DNA of 41,890 nucleotides from Thermaerobacter marianensis. Its GTDB lineage: Bacteria > Bacillota > Sulfobacillia > DVGY01. The notes under the pieces are model-generated. The model ran no database searches and had not been told where the DNA came from. It saw only the letters and a list, made by a program, of their open reading frames with translations. Positions 28,497 to 37,063 of the stretch are shown here, one piece after another (the first letter of the stretch is position 1; each line of letters opens with the position of its first letter). Both the position numbers and the translations under genes were made by a program. The stretch covers positions 2,652 through 44,541 of the forward strand of contig DYGY01000020.1 of assembly GCA_020724425.1 (NCBI GenBank). Direction: 5' to 3'.

Positions 28497-28940
28497 ATGT
28501 TGCAGGTTCAGGTTCTTGATCCCAAGGGCTTTAAGGCTCTACGCCAGAAGATGATGCTTCTTTTAAAGAATCATCAGGATGGTCGCATTACGAAACAGGC
28601 TGCAATCAAATTTAAGGAACTGAAATCAAAAGACTTAAACAGGTCTGATGTGGCTATCATTACCTGTATAGATGAGGACAGTAGGCTTGCTGGTATGCTT
28701 GCCTGTACTGGATATGGAAAAGACTTCTCTCTGATGGTAGTGCATAAAAGCATGAGAGGACATGGTATTGCTAAGGATATGCTAAACGAGGTTGTTAACT
28801 ATCTAGGAGAGTTCTATGGTATTGTGGCCGTAAACAACATTCCGAGTCTTAAAGCAATTTTTGGATCGGGGTTTGTTGCTTATGATATGATTGTGCGACC
28901 AAGTGGTAAGGTGGTTCTTAAGATAAGGAAACGAAAATGA
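28497..28940 (+). CDS. GNAT-family acetyltransferase
   Basis: A 147-residue GNAT protein. SLMVVHKSMRGHGIAKDML carries the R-x-x-G-x-G/A acetyl-CoA loop, and the following strand VNNIPSLKAIFGSGF is typical of the C-terminal part. The ATG at 28497 has GGAGG upstream. It is the last gene of the ligase cassette. GNAT proteins are found with amidoligases and may cap or modify the product, which is an inference here. Confidence 0.83.
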   Translation: MLQVQVLDPKGFKALRQKMMLLLKNHQDGRITKQAAIKFKELKSKDLNRSDVAIITCIDEDSRLAGMLACTGYGKDFSLMVVHKSMRGHGIAKDMLNEVVNYLGEFYGIVAVNNIPSLKAIFGSGFVAYDMIVRPSGKVVLKIRKRK

Positions 28941-28941
28941 G

Positions 28942-28967
28942 TTTAGGCGAGGGTGACCTCGCCTAAA
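28942..28967 (+). terminator. Terminator of the ATP-grasp cassette
   Basis: TTTAGGCGAGG and CCTCGCCTAAA form a perfect 11-bp stem with a GTGA loop, one base past the GNAT stop. A T-rich stretch follows. Confidence 0.9.
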
Positions 28968-29018
28968 TTCATTTGTGGTATTATAGATACAACCATTTGG
29001 GAGTGGGGGGTAAGAATT

Positions 29019-30311
29019 GTGAAGAAATGGCCGTTATTTCTGCTATCAGCGATACTCTTCCTGGCGTATTTTTCGCTTGTTTATTTCTTTGAGGCATTAA
29101 TGATATTTTACATATTTCCTGTATTACCGGTAATTCTATTTGCTAATGTGTGGCTTATTTGGGGAGGGATTCTTGCTGGTGTGGTAACGGCAGGGGCCAT
29201 TATGGTTGACCTGGTTTTTAGGTATGGTTTTCCGATTCCCTATCCCTTTAATGGCGTTATGATGATGAGCATTGTTGCTTATATTCTCTTAGGTATAGCT
29301 GCAGGGATGTATTTTCAGCAATACAAGGAAAAGAGGGTTTTGCTTAAGAGTCTCAAAACTCTCTACAGTACAGCTAAAGCTTTACATAAAGCGAGAACTC
29401 TTGAAGAGACATGTCATACCCTTAGTTCCATATTGACTGAGGAACTCGGTTTTCTAAGGGGTCTGGTCCTTTTGAATAACGGCAAGTTCTTTTTGTATGC
29501 CGGTCAAGAAAAAATCAACAACATAGCTGAATTTGACTGTATTAATGACTATGGGGTCTGCAACAGGGTTATGGATACTGGTGAAGTGTTTGTAAGAGAC
29601 CATCTTCATAGGACAGGTTGTTCAGCAGCACATCGAGATGCCAAATCTCAGGCAATTATTCCTTTGGTAGTTAATGGTATTAGTCGCGGTGTTATCATAA
29701 TCGACAGTGAGGAAGAAGGTGCCTTTACAGATAAGGAACAGTTGGAAATTCTAAAGGTATTTGCTGATTATGTCGCTATAGTTTTAGAGAAAACTGAACT
29801 TCTAGAAGAAAAGGAACAACTGGCTTTAACAGATGATCTGACAGGTCTGGGGAATAAGAGGTATTTTAATCAGCGATTAGCGGATGAGTTATCTAGATAT
29901 AGGCGCTTTGGCGGCACTTTTGCTTTGTTGATGCTTGATATTGATGATTTTAAGCGGGTGAATGATAATTATGGGCATTTGGTGGGAGATTCTGTTTTAG
30001 TTAATCTGGCTAAGGTGCTTTTTGACAGTATTCGCGATGTTGATTCTGCTTGTAGGTATGGAGGAGAAGAGTTTGCTGTAATTTTGCCTCAAACTAATGT
30101 TAGAGGAGCTTTGAAGGTGGGAGAACGTATTAGGACTTCCTTTGCGGCAACTAAACATGAAGCAGGTCTAGAATCATTTGCACTAACGATAAGTATTGGT
30201 GGAGCTATTTATCCTGATGATGGTTTAGAGGGTAAGGAGATAATCGATGTTGCTGACAAAAGATTGTATGAGGCTAAGAGAAAAGGCAAGAATAGGGTAG
30301 TTGTAGGATAG
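29019..30311 (+). CDS. Membrane diguanylate cyclase with GAF domain
   Basis: A 430-residue protein. There are four or five membrane segments at the start (about 5-100), a GAF-like domain (about 130-255) and a GGDEF domain (about 265-425). The signature CRYGGEEFAVILP is intact, preceded by a RDVD inhibitory site (I-site) five residues before it, so c-di-GMP feedback is likely. It should make c-di-GMP from two GTP. The GTG at 29019 is preferred because a run of G bases precedes it and the alternative start overlaps the terminator. It is followed by the NlpC/P60 gene on the other strand. Confidence 0.9.
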   Translation: MKKWPLFLLSAILFLAYFSLVYFFEALMIFYIFPVLPVILFANVWLIWGGILAGVVTAGAIMVDLVFRYGFPIPYPFNGVMMMSIVAYILLGIAAGMYFQQYKEKRVLLKSLKTLYSTAKALHKARTLEETCHTLSSILTEELGFLRGLVLLNNGKFFLYAGQEKINNIAEFDCINDYGVCNRVMDTGEVFVRDHLHRTGCSAAHRDAKSQAIIPLVVNGISRGVIIIDSEEEGAFTDKEQLEILKVFADYVAIVLEKTELLEEKEQLALTDDLTGLGNKRYFNQRLADELSRYRRFGGTFALLMLDIDDFKRVNDNYGHLVGDSVLVNLAKVLFDSIRDVDSACRYGGEEFAVILPQTNVRGALKVGERIRTSFAATKHEAGLESFALTISIGGAIYPDDGLEGKEIIDVADKRLYEAKRKGKNRVVVG

Positions 30312-30336
30312 AGACAGTATTGGCCTGTCTCTATCC
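30306..30336. terminator. Bidirectional terminator after the GGDEF gene
   Basis: GGATAGAGACAG and CTGTCTCTATCC form a perfect 12-bp stem with a seven-base loop. The stem includes the GGDEF stop codon and separates it from the convergent NlpC/P60 gene. Confidence 0.85.
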
Positions 30337-30343
30337 TTAAGAA

Positions 30344-31582
30344 CTAGTTAATAACTCTTCTGGCACCCCACCAGTGACGCTGGATATATGAATGGTTGAT
30401 GTCACTAATGAGAATACCGTAGGTTGGGTTAAAGGCATGGATAACCTTGTCATCACCCATGTAGATCATAACATGTGATACCCCTGGTTTATATGTGTCT
30501 GTTAGAAAGATTAAATCACCAGGTTGCAAATTACTTTTTGATACCGGTGTACCTACCTGTGATTGTGATAGGGAGGTACGGGGTAGTCTGATGCCGTTTT
30601 TGGCATAGACATATTGAACTAATCCTGAGCAATCAAAGGCATTTGGCCCACTAGCTCCAAAGACATAGGGTTTGTCTAGCTGGGCTAGGGCATCGGCAAT
30701 GATTTTATCTGCTAGTGTTGGTTCCACTGGAGCTGGTTTTGGTGCTGGTGTATCTTGATCTAGTACTCTTTTTGCTCCGAGGAAATTCTCGGTATAGTAT
30801 GCCTGGCTAAGGTTTCTAACAACTACCCCATCTGTAGCGCTAGCTGATGCGGTGAAGTAGCCATCACCCATATAGATACCAACATGGCTGACTTTGCTAG
30901 AGGCTGGAGTACGGAAGAAAACCAGATCTCCAGGGAGGAGGTCTTCTTGTTTCTCTATCAATGTACCAATAGCTGCCTGGCTAGCTACTGTTCTAGGAAG
31001 AGATATTCCCTGTTGTTGATAGACATACTGAACAAAACCTGATGAATCAAAACCCTGTGGGCTTGTCCCACCAAAACGGTATGGGCTACCGATTAGACTG
31101 TAGGCAGTCTGCACTACCGGTATATCGGGTTCTAGTATTCTTTTGGCACCAAGGAAGTTCTCCCTGTAGTATTCTTGATTGAGGTTACGTTTAACTACCC
31201 CATCAGTAGCGCTAGCTGCTGCTACAAAATCTCCATTGCCCAAGTAGATGCCAACATGGCTGACCTTGCTAGAGGATGGAGTACGGAAGAAAACTAGATC
31301 TCCAGGGAGGAGGTCTTCTTGTTTTTCTATCAATGTGCCAATAGCTGCCTGACTGGCTACTGTTCTGGGAAGAGTTATCCCGTGCTGATGGTAAACATAC
31401 TGAACAAAACCTGAGGAATCAAAACCCTGTGGACTTGTCCCACCAAAACGGTATGGACTCCCGATTAGATCCTCAGCCGTTTCGGTAATGGCAATAGGGG
31501 ATGCTGCCATGGCCATTGAAGAAAGCAAAATAATGGCCATAATTGTTACCAAAACTAGACTAGATTTCCTAGTGTGACTCAA
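30344..31582 (-). CDS. Triple NlpC/P60 domain protein, two domains with Ser in place of Cys
   Basis: A 412-residue secreted protein with a signal peptide (about residues 9-27). Three NlpC/P60 domains follow at about 33-150, 158-275 and 292-410. NlpC/P60 endopeptidases cut peptidoglycan stem peptides with a Cys-His pair. Only the third domain keeps the FDCSGL motif (Cys318). The first two have FDSSGF (Ser56 and Ser180) but keep SHVGIY histidines. Domains 1 and 2 are almost identical, so the duplication came after the cysteine was lost. The start is TTG at 31582, with GGAAGGAG eight bases upstream. Confidence 0.93.
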   Translation of the reverse strand: MSHTRKSSLVLVTIMAIILLSSMAMAASPIAITETAEDLIGSPYRFGGTSPQGFDSSGFVQYVYHQHGITLPRTVASQAAIGTLIEKQEDLLPGDLVFFRTPSSSKVSHVGIYLGNGDFVAAASATDGVVKRNLNQEYYRENFLGAKRILEPDIPVVQTAYSLIGSPYRFGGTSPQGFDSSGFVQYVYQQQGISLPRTVASQAAIGTLIEKQEDLLPGDLVFFRTPASSKVSHVGIYMGDGYFTASASATDGVVVRNLSQAYYTENFLGAKRVLDQDTPAPKPAPVEPTLADKIIADALAQLDKPYVFGASGPNAFDCSGLVQYVYAKNGIRLPRTSLSQSQVGTPVSKSNLQPGDLIFLTDTYKPGVSHVMIYMGDDKVIHAFNPTYGILISDINHSYIQRHWWGARRVIN

Positions 31583-31754
31583 CTATACCACTCCTTCCAA
31601 GTTTATAGGGTTTTTACAGGTTTCTACATAATTTACAGAAAACCTGTAGTTAATGTGGTGCCAAATCAAGGAAGGCAGTTATTAAATTTATGGATTGAGA
31701 AGGTTTTATCAGTTTTATTGTCGAAACGAATTCAAAAAGTGTGATTAAGGACGT

Positions 31755-33551
31755 GTGTATATTTTGAAAAGGAATTCGCTGTTTAGAAAGATAAGTTTTT
31801 CGTTTTTCTCAGTAGCGATGATAATCCTTATTCTCTTAGGGGGATTAGGTTTATATACAGCTATAAGTAATATGCGTACTGTCTTCATTGAGCAATCTCA
31901 GAGGTATTTAAGTATTAGGCAGAGTGAAATTTCGCATTTGATAAAGGAATCTTTTATGCTGACAGAGGTTATGGCAAATGCCTATTTAGGTAGACAGATG
32001 CAGGATTCTCATTATACTGAGGAGGATAAGCTAGATCTATTAGAAGAGAATCTAAGGGCTATTATGAAATTTGAGACTCGTTATGAGAGTGTTACAGTGG
32101 AGGATGCTCAAGGAGCAGAACTCCTTAGAGTATATCGTCAGGGAGATAATGTTCTAGCGCGTAGGTCTGGAACGCAGGAAAGAGCCAGTGATATTGGTTT
32201 GGATAGAGAGGTTGGAAGCGTTGATCCTAACAGGTGTGTATATCTAGGTCAAACTGTTAGAAGCTGTACACCCTTTAATTTTATAGCTGACATTACTGAT
32301 GCAGAAGGAACTGTTAGTGGCCGTGTGAGGATTGATATTAACCTTGATAAGGTCTTTGAAGAGTATGCAGTTCAGGATACCATGTTGGCTATAGTAGATA
32401 ATCAGGGTAGATATGTGTTTCATCCAGAAGCAGGAACAGATTCTGCTTTACTTGATCAGTTAAATTCTCAAGGTGGTTTCTGGTCTAGTGTTGGCGCTCC
32501 AAGAAGGTCTTTTTCAGAGAAAGAAGGCTATTTTTCTGTATCAGGAGATTTGGTTATCTATGAGAAGGTTGCTACTGATTCTTTTTTAAAGTATCAACAA
32601 TCGTTGTATTTGGTAATGTATGTGCCTAAGTGGGATTTATTAGCTAGTATGCTTAATTATTTTGCTGTTTTTGCTGTTGTTTTGATTGTAGCTATTGTGG
32701 CAAGTGGTTATGGAGCTAGACGGTTAGCCACACAGTTAGTATCACCTATAGATGACTTGGAAAATTCTTTTAAGAGACTTGCAGCCGGGGAGACCGGAGT
32801 TACTGTGGAGGTTCAGACAGGGGATGAATTAGAGAGACTTGATGAGAATTTTAACCGCATGACTAGAAGGCTTGATTATTTGAATAACAGGCTTTCAGAA
32901 CAGTTCCTTCAGACGGTTCAGGCAGTTATTGTTGGTTTGGAGGAACGTGATAGTTACACATATGGTCATTCAGCTAGGGTTGCTCTTTTTTCCATGAGTA
33001 TTGGCAAGGAACTGGGTTTAAGTGCTACTGAGTTAGATAGATTGCAATTAGGTGCTTTGTTACATGATATAGGTAAGATTGGGGTTCCAGATGACATTTT
33101 AAACAAGAATGGCTCACTTACACCAGATGAAATGAGCAAAATGATGTCACATCCTCTTATTGGTATGCGGATATTGCAGAAGGTAGAGGCTTTAAGGACT
33201 GTTATCGAAGCTATGGAGCATCATGAGAGGTATGATGGTACTGGTTATCCTTGGGGGAAGAAGGGTCAGGAGATATCTTTAATGGGCCGTATTTTAGCTG
33301 TTGCTGATGCCTTTGATGCAATGACATCTGATAGACCTTATCGTAAGGCTCTTGGCAAGGAAGCTGCTTTAGTAGAGCTGCAAAGAGTGTCTGGTAAGCA
33401 GGTTGACCCTATTGTTCTTGGTGGCTTGTTAAGAGCTGATCAGAAGGGTATAATTGATACCATTCTTGAGCTTTCTCCTGAAGAAGCCGTTAACAGTGTT
33501 TTTACAAAGAAACTTGATTCTCATTTTTATGTTGATAAGAAAATGCAATAG
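31755..33551 (+). CDS. Membrane sensor HD-GYP phosphodiesterase
   Basis: A 598-residue protein. A membrane segment (about 12-33) precedes an extracellular Cache-like sensor (about 40-290), a second segment (about 300-320), a HAMP domain (about 325-375) and an HD-GYP domain (about 390-565). Visible HD-GYP motifs are HSARVALFS, LLHDIGKIGVP, HHERYDGTGYP and VADAFDAMTSDRPYR. It should hydrolyse c-di-GMP in response to an external ligand. The GTG at 31755 is the taken start; TTG at 31764 is close. It precedes the tRNA cluster. Confidence 0.9.
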   Translation: MYILKRNSLFRKISFSFFSVAMIILILLGGLGLYTAISNMRTVFIEQSQRYLSIRQSEISHLIKESFMLTEVMANAYLGRQMQDSHYTEEDKLDLLEENLRAIMKFETRYESVTVEDAQGAELLRVYRQGDNVLARRSGTQERASDIGLDREVGSVDPNRCVYLGQTVRSCTPFNFIADITDAEGTVSGRVRIDINLDKVFEEYAVQDTMLAIVDNQGRYVFHPEAGTDSALLDQLNSQGGFWSSVGAPRRSFSEKEGYFSVSGDLVIYEKVATDSFLKYQQSLYLVMYVPKWDLLASMLNYFAVFAVVLIVAIVASGYGARRLATQLVSPIDDLENSFKRLAAGETGVTVEVQTGDELERLDENFNRMTRRLDYLNNRLSEQFLQTVQAVIVGLEERDSYTYGHSARVALFSMSIGKELGLSATELDRLQLGALLHDIGKIGVPDDILNKNGSLTPDEMSKMMSHPLIGMRILQKVEALRTVIEAMEHHERYDGTGYPWGKKGQEISLMGRILAVADAFDAMTSDRPYRKALGKEAALVELQRVSGKQVDPIVLGGLLRADQKGIIDTILELSPEEAVNSVFTKKLDSHFYVDKKMQ

Positions 33552-33653
33552 GTTTGGTTTAAGATTGCAATAACCTTCACCTTAAACGCATTTATGTTGT
33601 GGAGTGTCAAAGTGAACCTAATAAACCGTCTAAAAACAAAATAAAAAATAGCT

Positions 33654-33682
33654 TTGACTTAGGCAAAAAAGTGTTGTATAAT
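33654..33682 (+). promoter_or_regulatory. Near-consensus promoter of the tRNA cluster
   Basis: TTGACT (33654-33659) and TATAAT (33677-33682) are spaced by exactly 17 bases, 21 bases before tRNA-Val. This is close to the ideal vegetative promoter. Confidence 0.9.
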
Positions 33683-33703
33683 CAATCTTGCGTTCGGCAA
33701 TAA

Positions 33704-33776
33704 GGGCGGTTAGCTCAGCTGGAGGAGCGTCGGACTTACATTCCGGAGGTCGCAGGTTCGAGCCCTGCACCGCCCA
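33704..33776 (+). tRNA. tRNA-Val (anticodon TAC)
   Basis: The cloverleaf folds cleanly: acceptor GGGCGGT with ACCGCCC, D stem GCTC with GAGC, anticodon loop CTTACAT, and T arm GCAGG TTCGAGC CCTGC. Discriminator A; the CCA end is not encoded. Confidence 0.95.
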
Positions 33777-33793
33777 CAGATGCCAAACAATAC

Positions 33794-33869
33794 GGAGGCG
33801 TGGTGTAGCCTGGTTTAACATACCTGACTGTCACTCAGGAGACCGCGGGTTCGAATCCCGTCGCTTCCG
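33794..33869 (+). tRNA. tRNA-Asp (anticodon GTC)
   Basis: Acceptor GGAGGCG pairs with CGCTTCC (one G-T), the anticodon stem is CCTGA with TCAGG, the loop is CTGTCAC, and the T arm is GCGGG TTCGAAT CCCGT. The discriminator is G; the CCA end is not encoded. Confidence 0.95.
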
Positions 33870-33875
33870 CAAAGT

Positions 33876-33951
<76 letters not shown>

Positions 33952-33964
33952 TTTTTGAAAAAAC

Positions 33965-34036
33965 GCGGGAGTAGCTCAGTGGTAGAGCATCTGCTTGCCA
34001 TGCAGAGGGTCGCGGGTTCAAATCCCGTCTCCCGCT
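33965..34036 (+). tRNA. tRNA-Gly (anticodon GCC)
   Basis: Acceptor GCGGGAG pairs with CTCCCGC, the anticodon stem is TCTGC with GCAGA, and the loop is TTGCCAT. The discriminator is T. It is the last tRNA of the cluster, followed by a terminator and the fibre locus. Confidence 0.95.
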
Positions 34037-34044
34037 CAGTATTG

Positions 34045-34096
34045 AAAAACCACTTTCAAGTGTTCAATGTATTTGAACTTTTGAAAGTGGTTTTTC
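34045..34096 (+). terminator. Terminator of the tRNA cluster
   Basis: AAAACCACTTTCAA and TTTGAAAGTGGTTTT form a long stem enclosing a smaller hairpin, GTTCAA with TTGAAC. A T-rich tail follows. Confidence 0.9.
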
Positions 34097-34253
34097 TTTG
34101 TTTTAATATTTGTTACAATTTTTCTAGTTTTAAATTAAAATAGTAGCAAAGACTTCTTTAATCCTCTTAAAAGACCTATATTCTAGGTCAACACTTTCTA
34201 GAGATTGCTGCCTACATTAAAATTTAATGCTTTCTGGTTGAAAGAGATTTAGA

Positions 34254-34985
34254 TTGATCCCATTGCTACACAAGGGGGTTAAGATTATAGACACTAAAAT
34301 TCTACGGACTCTTTTTTCTGTGAGTATGGTTATCCTTGTATTAATCTTTGCTATTGATGGTCAGGAAACACTAGCTTTTGTAAACGAAAATGATCGGTGT
34401 GGCTTGACTGTCAAGGCGTCAGAATCCTTGGTTGATACTAGAAACCTAAATCCAGGGGACAGGAAAGTCTCATATTTAGTAGTATCTAATCAGAAAGACA
34501 CTTATCTTGAGTATTGGCTTGATATTCAGGTGTTAGATAGGACGTCGGGGCATTACCCCGGGCTAGTCGGTGCCTATGTAGATGATATACTTGAAATCAC
34601 TGTGGAACGTAATGGTATAGTACTCTTTCAGGGCCGGGTTTCTGAGTTTGAGGAGCTGAAGGTTGGTATCTTGCCAAGAAATAGTAGTGAACGTTTGGAT
34701 GTCTTTATATACTTGCCTGGACCAGAAACGGATAATAAGTATCAGGGTGCAAGTAGTGTCATTAGTTTTAGCCTTCGATCTGTCTGCTATGATAGTCCTA
34801 TACCACCTCCGCCACCAACTGATGATCCAGATGATGAAGATGAGATTATTGAAATTGACGATGAATTACCACCAGCAGGTCGGCCAGAGGTCCCTGCTAC
34901 TTGGGAGATGCCACCCTATGTGTTTTATAGTGTTGGCTTTTTGATGATACTTGTGGGATATCTGCTCAACAAGAAGCAAAGCTAG
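34254..34985 (+). CDS. TasA-like surface protein with sortase signal
   Basis: A 243-residue protein. A signal peptide (about residues 18-42) is followed by a beta-rich domain, an acidic proline-rich stretch (IPPPPPTDDPDDEDE), LPPAG at 205-209, a membrane segment (about 221-238) and a basic NKKQS end. That order is a cell-wall sorting signal, and the sortase gene comes next. NLNPGDR...YLVVSNQ and GPETDNKYQGAS match the WNPGD...NTGTK and DGENTDNQYQG blocks in the TasA-like proteins at 38723, 39653 and 41056, so it is probably a wall-anchored relative. The start is uncertain: TTG 34254 has a weak site, while AAGGGGG (34272-34278) precedes only an ATT codon. Confidence 0.72.
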   Translation: MIPLLHKGVKIIDTKILRTLFSVSMVILVLIFAIDGQETLAFVNENDRCGLTVKASESLVDTRNLNPGDRKVSYLVVSNQKDTYLEYWLDIQVLDRTSGHYPGLVGAYVDDILEITVERNGIVLFQGRVSEFEELKVGILPRNSSERLDVFIYLPGPETDNKYQGASSVISFSLRSVCYDSPIPPPPPTDDPDDEDEIIEIDDELPPAGRPEVPATWEMPPYVFYSVGFLMILVGYLLNKKQS

Positions 34986-35004
34986 AGTAAGGGAGGCAGC
35001 AAGC

Positions 35005-35637
35005 ATGAAGAAACTACCTCTTATACTTATAGTAGTGGGTTTTTTGACGGTGTTTTATCCATTCCTAGAAGGAATGTATGTAGCGTATTGGCAGCAGAAG
35101 CTTTTGGCTGAGATGGAGCCTGTGCATAGAACCCAGTCACCACAAGCAGGGGTTATCATTATATCTGTTGGAGAAGACGATGTCTTTGAAGAGGAATCTG
35201 GCTTAACTGAGTTGTCAGGCGGATATAAAACTGTTGGCATTTTATCTATCGATAAAATCAACCTAATTGTACCGATTTTAGAAGGAACCAGTGGAGAGGC
35301 ACTAAGGATTGGTGTGGGTCTTTTAGAGACAACCCCTTATCCTGGAGATATCGGTAATAGTGTGCTTACTGCCCATAGAAGTCATGGTTATGGGGTGAAG
35401 TTTAATCGTTTAGATGAACTTAGAACCGGTGACAAAGTAACTATTTACAGACTTGGTGAGGTGTATGAATACACGGTGAGTTTTGCAGAGATTATGGAGA
35501 CTGAAGAAATCTACAACTATATTGTAGAGGGTGATGAGGAGATGATTACCTTGATTACCTGTCATCCTCTTTACCAGGTTGACCCACCATTTAGAATTGT
35601 AGTTCAAGCAGAACGTGTTCCTCAAAAAGATGAATAG
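35005..35637 (+). CDS. Class D-like sortase
   Basis: A 210-residue sortase with an N-terminal membrane segment (about 4-24). The catalytic triad is visible as His124 in TAHRS, Cys186 in LITCHP and Arg197 in PFRIVV. The layout fits the class D type, but class assignment from sequence alone is tentative. The ATG at 35005 has GGGAGG eight bases upstream. It directly follows a protein with an LPPAG sorting motif and so should attach it to peptidoglycan. Confidence 0.9.
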   Translation: MKKLPLILIVVGFLTVFYPFLEGMYVAYWQQKLLAEMEPVHRTQSPQAGVIIISVGEDDVFEEESGLTELSGGYKTVGILSIDKINLIVPILEGTSGEALRIGVGLLETTPYPGDIGNSVLTAHRSHGYGVKFNRLDELRTGDKVTIYRLGEVYEYTVSFAEIMETEEIYNYIVEGDEEMITLITCHPLYQVDPPFRIVVQAERVPQKDE

Positions 35638-35648
35638 GGGTTTTAAAC

Positions 35649-36875
35649 ATGCGCATGAAAAAAGACTTACACTTTGTAAAAGGAGAAGATGTCTTAAGGG
35701 TTTTTATGTTAGGTGGTTTTCAGATTAAATGGGGTCAAACTGAGATTTTCCAAGAGAGCATTGTTGCTAATAAGGAATGGGAGTTGTTTTTGTTTCTGCT
35801 CACCAATAGAGGTAAGTCTGTGCATGTGGACACAATCTTAGAGACTTTATGGCCTAATGCCGACTATTCGGATCCTCAGTCTGCTTTGAGAATGCAAATG
35901 CATCGTATCAGAAAGTTTTTTGACACACAGTTACCTGAATGGGAACAGTATTTTAATATTGCTTCTCACCGAGGCTATTATCGGCTTGATGTCAGTGCTA
36001 GTTGTTGGATAGATGTAGAGGAGTTTGAGTTAGGTTCTCAGGAGGCAAGGAGGACCTCGTTAAGTGACATTGATATGGCCATAAAACAGTATGAGCGTGT
36101 AATTGGTATCTATCGAGGAGGGTACTTGCAGGAAAAGAGTTTGAGTTTGTGGGTACTCAACTTACGACATTACTACCGTAATCTCTATCTAAAGACTGTA
36201 TATGAGCTGATCGATTTATTACATGCTGCAAAACAGTCTGACCGTATTATTGCAGTATGTGAGGAGGTCTTCTTGCTTGAGCCTTTTGAAGATATTCTTA
36301 ATATTATCTATATGAGAATTTTAGTTTCTGAAGGCAAGATTCAGAAGGCATTTAATCATTATGAGCACATTACATCTTTGATGTATCATAAGTTAGGCAT
36401 AGCACCTTTTATAGCTATGAAGGATCTTTATCGTTTCTTGGTTGCCTATAAGGAGCCAGTTAAGCTTGATAAGGATAAGGTTCAAGAACTCTTGTTGAAT
36501 GAAGAGATGGATTTAGGACCAATGCTATGTCCGTCTGAAACCTTTCGTCAGATATATATTCTGGAGAGGCGTCGTATGGAACGGTCGGGAAAGTCAGTTC
36601 AGGTAATTTCTTTAACTTTGGCTTTTCCTGAGGACTATGCGCCTGAAAGTTTAGAGAAAGGGATGGTTCTACTAAAGGATGTCATTACATCGGGTCTTCG
36701 AAAAGGTGATGTGGTATCGCGTTGGCATGACACGCAGTTTGTCATACTATTATCTGATTTGGATCAGGGGTTAGCTGAGGATGTAGTGTCTAGACTGAGT
36801 AGAGACTATGCAGTTAGAAGTACTGAGGAGGCCTTAAGACTAATAGGTAGTATTCATAAACGCTGGCCTGAATAG
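35649..36875 (+). CDS. BTAD-type transcriptional regulator with degenerate GGDEF tail
   Basis: A 408-residue protein. Residues about 10-100 look like a winged helix of the SARP/OmpR type (MLGGFQIKWG, SALRMQMHRIRKFF). Residues about 105-250 look like the BTAD tetratricopeptide-like domain (ERVIGIYRGGYLQ). The end (about 290-400) resembles a GGDEF domain, but the active signature is changed to RWHDTQFVILL, so it should not make c-di-GMP; it might still bind a ligand or a partner. It is placed between the sortase and the fibre genes and probably regulates them. Confidence 0.82.
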   Translation: MRMKKDLHFVKGEDVLRVFMLGGFQIKWGQTEIFQESIVANKEWELFLFLLTNRGKSVHVDTILETLWPNADYSDPQSALRMQMHRIRKFFDTQLPEWEQYFNIASHRGYYRLDVSASCWIDVEEFELGSQEARRTSLSDIDMAIKQYERVIGIYRGGYLQEKSLSLWVLNLRHYYRNLYLKTVYELIDLLHAAKQSDRIIAVCEEVFLLEPFEDILNIIYMRILVSEGKIQKAFNHYEHITSLMYHKLGIAPFIAMKDLYRFLVAYKEPVKLDKDKVQELLLNEEMDLGPMLCPSETFRQIYILERRRMERSGKSVQVISLTLAFPEDYAPESLEKGMVLLKDVITSGLRKGDVVSRWHDTQFVILLSDLDQGLAEDVVSRLSRDYAVRSTEEALRLIGSIHKRWPE

Positions 36876-36876
36876 G

Positions 36877-36920
36877 CAGCAAGGAGGCAGTTCCTCAATA
36901 GGGGAACTGCCTCCTTGCTG
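36877..36920 (+). terminator. Terminator after the BTAD regulator
   Basis: CAGCAAGGAGGCAGTTCC and GGAACTGCCTCCTTGCTG form a perfect 18-bp stem with an eight-base loop, one base past the stop. A strong T tract is missing. Confidence 0.8.
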
Positions 36921-37063
36921 TTATACCTACGTTACTTTCTTGTTACGATTTTGTGACTAAACTCTGCTAGTTACATCATATAATGAAAATAAGGCTAGTT
37001 TTTCCAAAATGTTAAGGTTTTATGTCATAGGTATTAGTTTCCCTAGGGGGGAATGAGAAATCA

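Noticed and set aside
36940-36990. TATAAT at 36979-36984 as a promoter for the small membrane protein gene
   Set aside because: The nearest TTGTGA is 22 bases away, so no box with normal spacing is visible.
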